Part shown: piece by piece, positions 9,734 through 19,030 of the stretch
Numbering within the stretch: the stretch's first letter is position 1
How the letters are laid out: each line of letters starts with the position of its first letter
Source: Bigelowiella natans CCMP2755
Lineage: Eukaryota > Cercozoa > Chlorarachniophyceae
Assembly (NCBI GenBank): GCA_000320545.1
Contig: ADNK01001788.1
Location: forward strand, 5,001 to 45,798
DNA length: 40,798 nucleotides
Direction: 5' to 3'
The notes under the pieces: generated by a model
Told to the model about the DNA's origin: nothing
The model's database searches: none
What the model saw: only the letters and a program-made list of their open reading frames with translations
Position numbers and translations under genes: made by a program

Positions 9734-11557
9734 ATGTTACTCCGTCTTATCACCTTGCTTGCAGCAGTGACGTTGTCATTCAGCTTACACAAGGGGGGAG
9801 GAACAAGCATTAGTATGGGTGGAGCATCTGCTGATATACAGAGAAGTCTCGAGGCTACCGAAACCGGAGACACTGACAAGCTGCGCTTCGCAAACAATGC
9901 AAGGCAGATGGACGAAGTGCGGCAAGAGCTGGAGAGAAGTATGTCTGACAACAAGGATGAGGACCACAGTAATCCACCCGTGGATACAGATGAGACTGTC
10001 CCCGGAAATGACGTTGGCGAGGTTTCGCCAAGCTCAGACCAGGCCAATATGTTGAGAAAGCTTCTCAAACACTTGGAGGAGCTGAAGAACCATAGTCGCC
10101 ATGCACAGGTTCTTATTGATTCTTCTGAAAAGGAATTGTTTCATCTCCAACAACTCTCTGCAAGCCTTCATTCTCGCGTAGAGGTCGAAGCAGAGAGAGT
10201 CGGCGAGAAAAGAAATGTGACACAGCAGGAACTGGAGGACGTAAGGCGGCAGCTTCAGGATACAGGCGTCGTTCTGCAATCCTCGCGCATGATTCTTCAG
10301 TCTCGAGCAAATGCCTCCCATGACGAAAATGCATACGTGATTAAGTTGGATGAAAGTCTCAAAGAGCTCGCAGGAGTCATGTACCTCCTAAAGCGGTGGA
10401 GGAAGAAGGTCAAGCTGCTACAGGCTGTTCTCCACAAGGAACAGATACTGTTCAAAGAGGCTCGCCGCGCATATGACCAGCGAAAAATGGAAAGATCCTC
10501 TCAAAAGCAAACGAGCTCTCCAACGAGCTCCCCAACGCAGCAGCCGACAAAATCATCGAACACCAGCAGCCCTTCCTCGCTCCTACTTCCGACAATCGCT
10601 CCTACTTTGAGTCCTTCTCGCTGCCCTTCTCTTTCTCCATCACCACCGGCAACATTGTCGCCATCATCACTACCAACTACGTCATTACCAGTAGTCACTA
10701 CGACAACAAGATCGCCATCTTCATCACCGACATCATCGCCGTCTTCATCACCGACATCATCGCCATCTTTATCACCAATGACGTTATCGCCATCTTCATC
10801 GCCGTTTTCATCTCCAGTGACCTTGTCGCCATCTACAGCAGCAGCACCGAATAGAGGGACAACAACAGCTGCCACGGCAACAACCAGAGAGTCAGAAACC
10901 TCGATATCTTCAAACCCTTGCAGCAGTGACGCTGATGTAGATCCATGTGACGATATATCTTCACCGGATGATCCTATGGCTGGAAGGAAGGGCCGCCCGG
11001 CAAAGAGCATCGAGCAGGACGAAAAGAACGCCTCGTTGGACGTGGAGCAACTTCATTCTATACTCAAAAAATCCCGACGCATTTTTTCCATAATGCAGCA
11101 AATGGAAGTGACGATCCTAAACAAAATTAAGCACCTTGCAGAGTACTTTGAGCGGAAAAGGCACAAGAACATGAAAGAATTTGTTGCCTTGCTGCTGGAG
11201 CTGAAGAACGGCCGGAAGGCGGTCAAGACATTACGGGAGCAGGTTCATAGTCTGAGCGATGACCTCATTGAGACGAAAACCAAGCTCAGCCAGGAGCATA
11301 GCACAAGCAAGGCTCTATCGGTGGAAATCGACCGCGAAATAGAGGTAGCGCGCGAGAGCTTCGACAGGCAAATCGTCGCATTCGAAAAGTTTCAGAGCGC
11401 CGTGGGGAAGACAAGGAGTGCCCATGAGCACATGTCAGGTAGTGTGGAAAAGCAGCATACTGTGCGAGAGATCCTAGATGAATCCAAGGCCTTGCTGACC
11501 AGGCCAGTCGATTGCATTGGAGCTAGCTGCAAGAGGACTAAGCAAGTTGCAACATGA
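9734..11557 (+). CDS. Secreted coiled-coil protein with Ser/Pro/Thr-rich linker
   Basis: A single exon of 607 codons from the first ATG. Residues 1-18 (MLLRLITLLAAVTLSFSL) form a clear signal peptide. Residues about 95-250 are a charged helical coiled coil. Residues about 255-375 are a mucin-like linker built from SSPTSSPT, LSPSSSP and TTTT units. Residues about 420-590 form a second coiled coil. No transmembrane anchor follows, so secretion to the cell surface or matrix is likely, with the linker a candidate for O-glycosylation. I do not recognise a family. The minus-strand frame over the linker, with repeated Gly/Asp units, is only its shadow. It is the only host gene in the window that is intronless over this length. 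Confidence 0.8.
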   Translation: MLLRLITLLAAVTLSFSLHKGGGTSISMGGASADIQRSLEATETGDTDKLRFANNARQMDEVRQELERSMSDNKDEDHSNPPVDTDETVPGNDVGEVSPSSDQANMLRKLLKHLEELKNHSRHAQVLIDSSEKELFHLQQLSASLHSRVEVEAERVGEKRNVTQQELEDVRRQLQDTGVVLQSSRMILQSRANASHDENAYVIKLDESLKELAGVMYLLKRWRKKVKLLQAVLHKEQILFKEARRAYDQRKMERSSQKQTSSPTSSPTQQPTKSSNTSSPSSLLLPTIAPTLSPSRCPSLSPSPPATLSPSSLPTTSLPVVTTTTRSPSSSPTSSPSSSPTSSPSLSPMTLSPSSSPFSSPVTLSPSTAAAPNRGTTTAATATTRESETSISSNPCSSDADVDPCDDISSPDDPMAGRKGRPAKSIEQDEKNASLDVEQLHSILKKSRRIFSIMQQMEVTILNKIKHLAEYFERKRHKNMKEFVALLLELKNGRKAVKTLREQVHSLSDDLIETKTKLSQEHSTSKALSVEIDREIEVARESFDRQIVAFEKFQSAVGKTRSAHEHMSGSVEKQHTVREILDESKALLTRPVDCIGASCKRTKQVAT

Positions 11558-11657
11558 TAGAGTCGCATCAGTCAATGCAGCAATTGTTAAATGATGAGAT
11601 TTACAAACTAAGCGTACCATTACATGCGTACAACACACATACAGACACACAAACATA

Positions 11658-11696
<39 letters not shown>

Positions 11697-11770
11697 ACAT
11701 GCACATGTAGGCTGTGACAAGCTATACATTTTGTGTGTGTGTACATGCATGCTAAACACACATACATGTA
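11558..11770. other. Spacer with (AC)n microsatellite
   Basis: Non-coding. An (AC)17 run lies at 11661-11694, followed by GTACATGCACATG-type words. The region is presumably the 3' flank of the secreted coiled-coil gene. Confidence 0.6.
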
Positions 11771-11872
11771 TGAGACGGATGTAATGAAATAATTACATGT
11801 TTCAATGGTCATCCCAATTAAGCTGTGCAGATGAGCGGCGGCTACAGCTCTAAGATTGTGTTTGTTTGTTTC
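11771..11872 (+). repeat. Dispersed spacer element, copy 3
   Basis: TGAGACGGATGTAATGAAAT, CAATGGTCATCC, GCGGCTACAGCTCTAAGATT and GTTTGTTTGTTTC are in the same order as in copies 2 and 4. It begins 213 bp after the stop codon of the secreted coiled-coil gene, in the same orientation. Confidence 0.85.
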
Positions 11873-12666
11873 AATCATTGTTTCATGTTTGAAACTTGTC
11901 AATGTTGTTGTACCTTTGAACATCCTCCTTGGTCACCTTTTTGGTGTCGCAATTCCCATCTGTCTGTCTGTCTGTCTGTGTGTGTGTGTGTGTGTGTGTG
12001 CATGTGTGCACGCGCGGTGTTGCTGGCTAGTCAGTGGGACGCACGATATAACGATGAACAGTTGCGTTTGTTTGATGAAAGAGGGAAAAGTGTTCCCTGC
12101 CACGCCTGCACACGTTCCCAATGTGAAGTAAAGCTGGGGAGTCGTGATGCACCGTCTCACAGGATTGCACCAGTGCACACGCACAGTGACAACTGTTGCT
12201 GCGTTGGAACGTGCGCAGCAATGTCCACATGGGCATCTCACCTCGCAAGCAAACAAGTTTTCATCTGCCGGTTTGTGGGCGTTGCATTGTGCGTCCTTTC
12301 GCTAGCTGTGTGGGCGCGTGCGTGTACGACAGCATCGCATCACACTTTGTCCCACTCTGAGTCATCACTTTTCAGCGAATGTCAGTGTTGCTTGGCTCAA
12401 AATTGCACGATGCCCGCATGGCCACAAAAGGAATGACGGCCAGCAAGCTCGTTGGCACACAGACCACGCTAGCACGACTCAAACAGTTGGCTGCGCAACG
12501 GCCACGCTGGCACGGCCTCAGTGCATGCACGTGAACAAGAAGCGATCTCGCAAGCTGTTCGGGACCTCGTGCACGACTCAATGCAAGTTGCAAGCACGAA
12601 GAAGGAAAGAAGGAAGCGAAAATTTTCCCCAGTGCAGCTGAAAGGATCGTTGATGCACCAACTCAC
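11873..12666. other. Spacer with (TGTC)n/(TG)n, left flank of the retrotransposon
   Basis: Contains (TGTC)n passing into (TG)n at 11959-12001 and then GC-richer DNA without a convincing gene. Open frames run into the LTR and are therefore chimeric. The last four bases (TCAC) are the left copy of the retrotransposon target-site duplication. Confidence 0.55.
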
Positions 12667-12992
12667 TGTTGCGCGTAAGGTGTTCACAGGCCGAGGCGCT
12701 ACGTGCACAAGTAGGCAGGGGGGGGGAAAGGCACGTTTGCTTCCTTTTGAAGAGTTGTGTTTATTTTTATTAAAGATTATATTTTTATTAAATCGTGCAC
12801 TGCGTAATCATTCGCGAAGCTTTCGCGAATGCCGCCGCACGTGGGGCAGCACACTTCCGGTGTGCTGCCATGAGTCCCGCCGGAACCCACGTGCCTATGC
12901 TGTATTAATATCTACGTTATCTATATTCTATATCCGCGACAACCCCTTTGTTGTCGCACGTGACTTGTGCCCGCGTAGTGGTACGCGCTACA
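12667..12992 (-). repeat. 3' LTR of the retrotransposon
   Basis: Identical to the other LTR. It contains three perfect inverted repeats on the + strand: 12810-12830 (9-bp arms, 3-nt loop), 12845-12869 (10-bp arms, 5-nt loop) and 12936-12957 (8-bp arms, 6-nt loop). A T/A-rich segment near 12760-12790 could carry polyadenylation or promoter signals. Confidence 0.95.
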
Positions 12993-13003
12993 CCTCCCCC
13001 AAG
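12993..13003 (-). other. Polypurine tract of the retrotransposon
   Basis: On the minus strand CTTGGGGGAGG abuts the inner edge of the 3' LTR, the expected place for the plus-strand DNA primer of reverse transcription. Confidence 0.8.
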
Positions 13004-13043
13004 TCACGTTGCTCCTTCCTTCCTTCCTTATTCCCTTAGACCT

Positions 13044-16000
13044 TCATCGCTTTCGGAACTTCACCAACCACCAGGTAATAGATTCCTCTCTAACCTTATC
13101 TCCTTTGTCGCTTACCCAGAACTCACCTTCGTCCTTAGGTTCGTGTCCATACCAGCCCTCTGCATCAAGGTCCCCCAGGACCTTATACCAGTGCTCAAAG
13201 GGTAAGTCGGGAACAGCTAGGTAGAGTAGCTGATATTTTCCGTCCTTTATTTTCATAGCTACCCTCTCCATATTTCGTAATCCAGGGTAGCCTAGATAGA
13301 CAATCTTCATGCGCCAATCGTCGTTCACCCTGACCTTATTGTTTCCATATTCCACATCGAACTTAGGTCGGGGTCCTAAACAAGGCATTGCTCGCTCCCA
13401 CACAGTAGGGTTTACTTTAACATCCTCTAGGAGCTTCTCACCGATATCATAATTCTTTAGGTGACTGATGTGGCGCAAGGTGACCCTGTTCCCATCATAG
13501 ATGTAGTACTGCTTCCTCCCCTTCCTCTCGGTAACCTTTGCAACGCCACCCCAGAAGGGGTCTTGTTTATTTCTCGATCTCAGATTTACCTTGGCCCTAA
13601 CATACTGTCCTTCCTTTAGAACTCGGCCATCGTACGGGACCTTCTCGTCTTCGCTCTCGGTATCGTCGTCGTTGTCGTCGCCTTCTTCCCTCTCCTTATC
13701 CTTGATACCTCCCCCAGACGTGAAGGTGTCGTTTACTAACCCTTGTATCTTGTCTGGTGTGGTGCTATTTATCCTGCTTAGGTTGGCCAAGGTGCGGTGG
13801 AGTCGCTCTACCTTGGAGTTGGACTGGGCATAGTATACAGGTGAGGCATCAATATTAGGGTGTGGTAGCTGTAGAAGAGAGGTCTCATTATCCACATGTA
13901 ACTTCTTTGGTATCTTGTTTATGCTAACTTCATCAGGGATAGCCTGGAGCTCAGACTCCCAGGTACGGTAGCAGTTAGTAAGCCTCTGCTTATATAAGCC
14001 TTTGTTCTTCTTAGCAACGTTGACCTTGATAATCTTTTTAACCCAGCACTTTCCAGTGGCCACATCAACGAAGGTAAGGTAGTGATAGCCATCGTACTTA
14101 TAAACATCAATTTGCACGATATCTAAGAAGTTCCTTGCTTTGATTTTCTTAGATGCACGGCTCTTGCTGGACTCCTTGGTGGCGACGCCTGCCGCCTTCA
14201 AGCTGGAGCACCTGCAGCCACGCAGGTATGTCCTTATCTCTTTTAGCTTGTAGGGCCAGTAGTAATGGTAGAGTAGAGCAGTGATATGGTTTTCTCCTAC
14301 GTGTGCAGGTCCATGGGCGGTAAAGAGAAGGGCTCCCCTGGTCCGCCGTGGCACGTAGGTACGCCTAACATTATTAGTGTATACATATATCCTATCACTA
14401 AGTACCTCATGCTTGTGTTTGTATTTATCCAGGTGTTCTTGAAGGTGCTGGAGCTCCTCTGGCTCAGGCAGGAAGTCGCCGTCCTCGAAGGTAATCGCGT
14501 TAACCATAGGGGTGACCTGGGTAGGGACTTTCTTTTCGAACAGCCTGCTGAAATAGTCAGCAAGCTGCTTGTCTCCTGGTGCGTAGACCACTGTCCTCTT
14601 GTCCCTAAACTCTTCCGTGTCCGCCCTCATAGCTGCATACTCATCGTTAGGCGCTTCGAGCTTGCGGTCGATGCCTAGGAGGGGCTTGTGGTCAGTCATT
14701 AAGGTGAAGCTGGGCACCGACAGCAGGTAGTATCTTAGTTTCCTCTGCGCCTCAGTCATGGCTTTATACTCTCCTTTTGTAGGGCTGTACTTGGCCTCAG
14801 CTGCTGTGCAGGCCCTGCCCCACACCCGTATGATCTGCTGGTCTTGGGTAAGTACAGCAGCCATACCTAGCTTAGACCAGTCTGTCCATAGGGTAGCTGG
14901 TCTAGTAGTGTCTAGCTTAGCATTCAATAGGGTGTTGCTGCATAACTTTATTAGGTTATCGAAGTGGGCATCAAGGCCAGCCTTGGCCCACACCTTAGCG
15001 AAGCTGAGGCCTACAGAGTTCTCCTTCCGGTAAGCAGTAGTAAAAGCAGCTGCAGTCCTAGCGTAGGTAGGGGAGAACCTACGTAGTATCCAAGCTGCAG
15101 TCTGCAAGAATGACTTTAACTCCTTTGCATTCTTAGGTTTAGGGGCTTGCTGTAGTGCTGCTACTTTCTCGGGGTTTGGGGTGATGCGGCCTTGCTCCAG
15201 GTAATATCCACACCACTTGATTCTTGTAGCTAGGAATGTACACTTCTGCAGTCTAATAGTAAAACCGAAGTGTGCAAACCTAATAAATATATTTTCCAGG
15301 AGGAAGATCTGAGCGACGACTGTGTTGGTACATATTATGTCATCATCCACATACACAAACACAAACACCCACAACACAGACGCCATCCCATCATGTGTGT
15401 ATGCCCTGTAGTTCTGACTACTGAACGCATCCCCTGATATGCTTAGGCCGTAAGGGAATACGACGAAGTGCCACTTCCTGTGCCTGCTGGAGAACGCGGT
15501 AATGGGGCGGGAGGTTTTGTGGATGGGTGTCTGCATGTATGATTCATTTTTATCTAGGGAAGAGTAGTATTTGTATCCTATGACGTGTTCAATAACGTCA
15601 TCTATCCTTGGTGTAGGTGTCTGGATCCTCTTTATTACTCGGTTGTGGCGGATGAAGTTGTGCGCCAGGCGGAAGAAAGGGTAAGTAGGTTTCTTAGCTA
15701 GCACATGTCTCACGTTCCATGGTGAGTTGCTTGGCTCTATCTTCCCTTCCTTTGCCCATTCATTGATCTGCCACTCTATCTTTTCCCAGTCCGCTTCCGG
15801 TCGCCTATGTTCTGGGTCATTGATGATGCACTCTTCGTATCCCTTCTTTAGCTCGATCTTTACTGGGGTAAGCTTGCTGGAGGGCTTCGTCGTCGGCTTG
15901 GTGATGTCAGAGTACTTCTCGTTTAATATTTTATTAATGTACTTTTTGCCTTTGTCGATATCCCAATCATCAGCTGGGGGGGTCTTGTCCAGTAGCTCCG

Positions 16001-18017
16001 TTATCTGTCGGATGGTCTTGCCGGGGTTCTTCTTCCGTAGCTCGGTAGGTGTAGGTAGCTTGTTGTCCGCTAGGTCCATAAACTCTAACGCATTAACGCT
16101 TGACTCAGAGGTCCACTCGTCAAGCCGTATCATGTTCTGGCTGATGGTCCTGCCTGACTTCTTTGGCAACTTAGCAAAGTATATCTTGTGATTGTAGAAT
16201 GATATGATCCCCCCTAATTTTTCTAGGGCATCCTGTCCGAGGAGTAGTTCCATGGATAAAGTCATGGCTACTCGGGTCTTGATTTGGGTCTCCGCGTCGC
16301 TGCCAGGTATCTGTAGCTTTAGCATTAGCTCACCGACGGTCTTCATGGAAGAGCTTCCGTCTGCTTGAGCATATTTACGTTCTTTCTTAGTCACTTGATC
16401 CAATAGTCCTAACCTTCTTACTGTGCTTAGGCTTATGAAGGACTTCGGCATGCTGCCACTATCCCAAAGGGCAGGTAGTTTCTTGTAGTCTCCGTAGCTG
16501 TCTTTAACTTTAACCTTGGTCATAGCAACTTTGATAGTCCTGTTAGCGTCTTCGTCATTAATGTTGCATACTCCTAAGTTCTTTATGTCGTCTAGGGTCA
16601 TGGGCTTGTCTTGGTCCTGCGTTGCTGGTACTGCTGTCTTCGTCGGCGCCTGCTTAAGGTGATCTAATATTCCGTTTATCTGCTGCTGTATAGCATTGAT
16701 ACTGTTCTGCTTTTTGTTCTTATATTTATTGTTCTTCCCGTTGTTGCTGCCTTGCCATTTGCTGTTGTTATATCCTTGTCCTCTGCCTTTCTTTCTCTTT
16801 AACTTCTCGTAGTGTTCGTTGAGCTGCCTGATCGTCATCCTGGGTCGTCCTTCTTTCCTGTCTCTGCAGTCTTTAGCGGTGTGTTTCCCTTTACGTGAGC
16901 AGTATCCGCAACGTCGGTTACCTTCCCTGTCCTTGTACCAGTCTCGCTGCGGCTTAATAGCGTTAATGTTTCCTATGCCAGGTACCTTAGGGCTGGTAAA
17001 CTTGCGGTCCTGCTCCTGCTCGCGTAGGGATATAGCCTGCACTGCTGCCTCCATCGTGGTGTAGCCTTTCTCCGTAACGTAAGTGGATTCCTTTATCTTT
17101 AACTTGAACTCTTCAAACCTTGCCTGATCATCACCTGTGTTGTAATTAAAATCATGTAGTTCGTCGATCATATCCTGGAAGCGCGTGGCAAAGTCTCTAA
17201 CAGGTTCTCTCTCATGCTGCATCATTGCTCTGTATTTTCTAATAGCCTGGGGTAGGGAGTTAGCATCCTGTTCATTTACAAAAGCCTTCATTATCGCCTC
17301 AACGTCTCGTAGCCCACTAACTGTAGTGTGTATTTTCTCTAGCTGCCTGATCCGGGTCCTGCCTGTCTCGTAAAGGTCCATGGCTTGCTTTATTATAGCT
17401 AGCCATTTGAGCTTGTCGTTTTCGGTGGGGTTAGGGGTAAAGTCGCAGAGTATACTCCTAGCGTTCTTCCACCACCTCCTTGCCTCACCTCTTTTCCCGT
17501 TGTATTTCGTTATCATAACCGGTGCTGTTTTAACAGACATGAACTGGGTGTTCCGCTGTACCGGCTGCTGCTGCTTGACGGTGCTCTGGGTCGTCCCCCG
17601 CGAGGCGCCCAGACCCCCGTCGTTCCTAAACAAAGCTGCCCACTCTGGAGGTAAGTCTGCTTCGTAATCCATGATGTCCTGCATGATAGCTGCCCAAACA
17701 TCATGTGTCTGATACTTGTATTCTATCGATACTTTCAGTTTGGCGTAGTTGCTCGCCCTGGGTCGCAAGGCTCGTAATGCCATTACGACCTTCTTGCTTT
17801 CGGCGGCCACGTCCTCGTCGTCCGCCTCGTAGAAGTTCTCCAGTGCCTCTGCTGCTGCATCTGCTTTCTTAATCCCGGGTGCTGGTCCCGGCGGTGCCTG
17901 TGGAGGTGTTCCTCCTCCTTCCTTAGCGTCCGTATCGCCCTTCCTTTCCTGTTTCTGCTCGTGCCCTTGCACGGCCTGCGAGCCAAAGTCCTGCTGTTCT
18001 TCTAGCTGCTGTGACAT
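13044..18017 (-). CDS. Gag-Pol polyprotein of the retrotransposon
   Basis: One frame of 1657 residues. The N-terminal third is Gag-like, with a basic region and a CCHC zinc knuckle near residue 368 (C-x2-C-x4-H-x4-C, CGYCSRKGKHTAKDC). An aspartic protease motif (LWDSGS) lies near 517. The reverse transcriptase has the first catalytic Asp in SSLDKNESYMQ and YVDDD near 888. RNase H shows LWTDWS near 1040, a central Glu and TDHKP. The integrase has a His-His zinc region near 1233, with a CRC pair instead of the usual C-x2-C, and a D-D-E core (QIDVY, LHVDNE, SKVERLHRT) at about 1302, 1373 and 1402. A GPY/F-like segment near 1488 (DPFWGG) is followed by about 100 residues of unknown function. No stop, frameshift or missing catalytic residue was seen. 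Gag and Pol are fused, so no frameshift signal is needed. Confidence 0.95.
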   Translation of the reverse strand: MSQQLEEQQDFGSQAVQGHEQKQERKGDTDAKEGGGTPPQAPPGPAPGIKKADAAAEALENFYEADDEDVAAESKKVVMALRALRPRASNYAKLKVSIEYKYQTHDVWAAIMQDIMDYEADLPPEWAALFRNDGGLGASRGTTQSTVKQQQPVQRNTQFMSVKTAPVMITKYNGKRGEARRWWKNARSILCDFTPNPTENDKLKWLAIIKQAMDLYETGRTRIRQLEKIHTTVSGLRDVEAIMKAFVNEQDANSLPQAIRKYRAMMQHEREPVRDFATRFQDMIDELHDFNYNTGDDQARFEEFKLKIKESTYVTEKGYTTMEAAVQAISLREQEQDRKFTSPKVPGIGNINAIKPQRDWYKDREGNRRCGYCSRKGKHTAKDCRDRKEGRPRMTIRQLNEHYEKLKRKKGRGQGYNNSKWQGSNNGKNNKYKNKKQNSINAIQQQINGILDHLKQAPTKTAVPATQDQDKPMTLDDIKNLGVCNINDEDANRTIKVAMTKVKVKDSYGDYKKLPALWDSGSMPKSFISLSTVRRLGLLDQVTKKERKYAQADGSSSMKTVGELMLKLQIPGSDAETQIKTRVAMTLSMELLLGQDALEKLGGIISFYNHKIYFAKLPKKSGRTISQNMIRLDEWTSESSVNALEFMDLADNKLPTPTELRKKNPGKTIRQITELLDKTPPADDWDIDKGKKYINKILNEKYSDITKPTTKPSSKLTPVKIELKKGYEECIINDPEHRRPEADWEKIEWQINEWAKEGKIEPSNSPWNVRHVLAKKPTYPFFRLAHNFIRHNRVIKRIQTPTPRIDDVIEHVIGYKYYSSLDKNESYMQTPIHKTSRPITAFSSRHRKWHFVVFPYGLSISGDAFSSQNYRAYTHDGMASVLWVFVFVYVDDDIICTNTVVAQIFLLENIFIRFAHFGFTIRLQKCTFLATRIKWCGYYLEQGRITPNPEKVAALQQAPKPKNAKELKSFLQTAAWILRRFSPTYARTAAAFTTAYRKENSVGLSFAKVWAKAGLDAHFDNLIKLCSNTLLNAKLDTTRPATLWTDWSKLGMAAVLTQDQQIIRVWGRACTAAEAKYSPTKGEYKAMTEAQRKLRYYLLSVPSFTLMTDHKPLLGIDRKLEAPNDEYAAMRADTEEFRDKRTVVYAPGDKQLADYFSRLFEKKVPTQVTPMVNAITFEDGDFLPEPEELQHLQEHLDKYKHKHEVLSDRIYVYTNNVRRTYVPRRTRGALLFTAHGPAHVGENHITALLYHYYWPYKLKEIRTYLRGCRCSSLKAAGVATKESSKSRASKKIKARNFLDIVQIDVYKYDGYHYLTFVDVATGKCWVKKIIKVNVAKKNKGLYKQRLTNCYRTWESELQAIPDEVSINKIPKKLHVDNETSLLQLPHPNIDASPVYYAQSNSKVERLHRTLANLSRINSTTPDKIQGLVNDTFTSGGGIKDKEREEGDDNDDDTESEDEKVPYDGRVLKEGQYVRAKVNLRSRNKQDPFWGGVAKVTERKGRKQYYIYDGNRVTLRHISHLKNYDIGEKLLEDVKVNPTVWERAMPCLGPRPKFDVEYGNNKVRVNDDWRMKIVYLGYPGLRNMERVAMKIKDGKYQLLYLAVPDLPFEHWYKVLGDLDAEGWYGHEPKDEGEFWVSDKGDKVREESITWWLVKFRKR

Positions 18018-18039
18018 TGTTAGTCAAATCGTTTCCCGT

Positions 18040-18051
18040 GTGTGGAAGCCA
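18040..18051 (-). other. Primer-binding site of the retrotransposon
   Basis: On the minus strand, five bases inside the 5' LTR, the sequence TGGCTTCCACAC begins with TGG, the complement of a tRNA CCA end. On the + strand it reads GTGTGGAAGCCA. I cannot name the priming tRNA without the tRNA set of this genome. Confidence 0.65.
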
Positions 18052-18056
18052 AAGGT

Positions 18057-18382
18057 TGTTGCGCGTAAGGTGTTCACAGGCCGAGGCGCTACGTGCACAA
18101 GTAGGCAGGGGGGGGGAAAGGCACGTTTGCTTCCTTTTGAAGAGTTGTGTTTATTTTTATTAAAGATTATATTTTTATTAAATCGTGCACTGCGTAATCA
18201 TTCGCGAAGCTTTCGCGAATGCCGCCGCACGTGGGGCAGCACACTTCCGGTGTGCTGCCATGAGTCCCGCCGGAACCCACGTGCCTATGCTGTATTAATA
18301 TCTACGTTATCTATATTCTATATCCGCGACAACCCCTTTGTTGTCGCACGTGACTTGTGCCCGCGTAGTGGTACGCGCTACA
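18057..18382 (-). repeat. 5' LTR of the retrotransposon
   Basis: The promoter-side LTR for the minus-strand polyprotein. It is identical to the 3' LTR, including the three inverted repeats (the first at 18200-18220). Confidence 0.95.
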
Positions 18383-19030
18383 TCACTCACTTCCTCCCAA
18401 GTCAACTCTGAAACTGAAAACTTGAGGGTTCGTTTCGCGTCCTCCGCCAGTGCGGCCACGCTGGCGCACGAGCACGTCGTGGACAGCAAGTGAACGATCA
18501 AATTGTTTTCCATGCTTCAGTCGAAGAGATGTGATCGGACGTGCTGACCCATCCGCGTCTCCCCAAACAAGAGCAACCAAAGGACTTTCTGCAATCACCA
18601 CAGAGGCGACAGCCACACCATGCGCGAGAGCATCTGGCGTCTTTCTTTGCACTGACGCCATTGGCTTTTATTTTGTTGTTTTTTTCTGAACAATGAACAA
18701 TGAACAATGAACAAAGCGTTGATCAAATCTGCATGCGCCAGAACCATGAATTCAGTCGACATTCTTGCTCGACTAGGGTTCGGGTGAGCGGTATGTGTCG
18801 CAGGTGACATTTTTTTGCGTGAAGTAGTAATATGTCCGTGTATTTTTTCCCTGCGACAACAGAAATCCAAGCGAAAACTTTGAACGTGCCGGCAACTTGT
18901 TTGTCTGTCATGTATTTCTTCTGACGTATTTCAATCATGCAACATGATGCAACTACAAATTCCCCTGCATTTCCTGAGAATATTGGACATATTCTCCTGC
19001 TTTTAAGGCTGAAACCGTGCGTTGAGTATC
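18383..19030. other. Spacer between the retrotransposon and the phosphatase gene
   Basis: Starts with the right TCAC target duplication. Open frames exist on both strands (for example minus 18383-18661), but without motif, splice support or a clear start. A tandem CAATGAACAATGAACAATGA lies near 18690-18712. The right end is the presumed phosphatase promoter. Confidence 0.5.

Larger units (their letters stand above)
12667..18382 (-). mobile_element. Complete Ty3/Gypsy-type LTR retrotransposon
   Basis: Two direct 326-bp LTRs (12667-12992 and 18057-18382) appear identical base for base. They begin TGTTGCGCG and end GCGCTACA on the + strand. They flank an internal region with a primer-binding site, one 1657-codon Gag-Pol frame and a polypurine tract, all reading on the minus strand. 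The element is bounded by TCAC on both sides (12663-12666 and 18383-18386), a 4-bp target-site duplication. RT and RNase H precede integrase, which is the Ty3/Gypsy order. Identical LTRs and an unbroken frame indicate a very recent, possibly still mobile insertion. It sits in the spacer between the secreted coiled-coil gene and the phosphatase gene and disrupts no gene I can recognise. Confidence 0.95.

Noticed and set aside
10501-11010. A 169-codon minus-strand acidic protein with Gly/Asp repeats
   Set aside because: It is the antisense shadow of the Ser/Pro/Thr linker of the secreted coiled-coil protein.
11554-11784. Frames rich in Thr-His or Cys-Val repeats
   Set aside because: They are translations of (AC)n and (GT)n microsatellites. 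Similar frames near 22614, 25663, 28784, 29019 and 35447 were dropped for the same reason.
12521-13039. Two nearly identical frames at 12521-13039 and 18040-18411
   Set aside because: They are the same LTR sequence read on the non-coding strand; the identity reflects the LTR repeat, not a gene family.
18383-18661. A minus-strand 92-codon frame beside the retrotransposon as a disrupted host gene
   Set aside because: Rejoining the flanks at the duplicated TCAC gives an early stop and no recognisable motif, so a broken gene is not supported.
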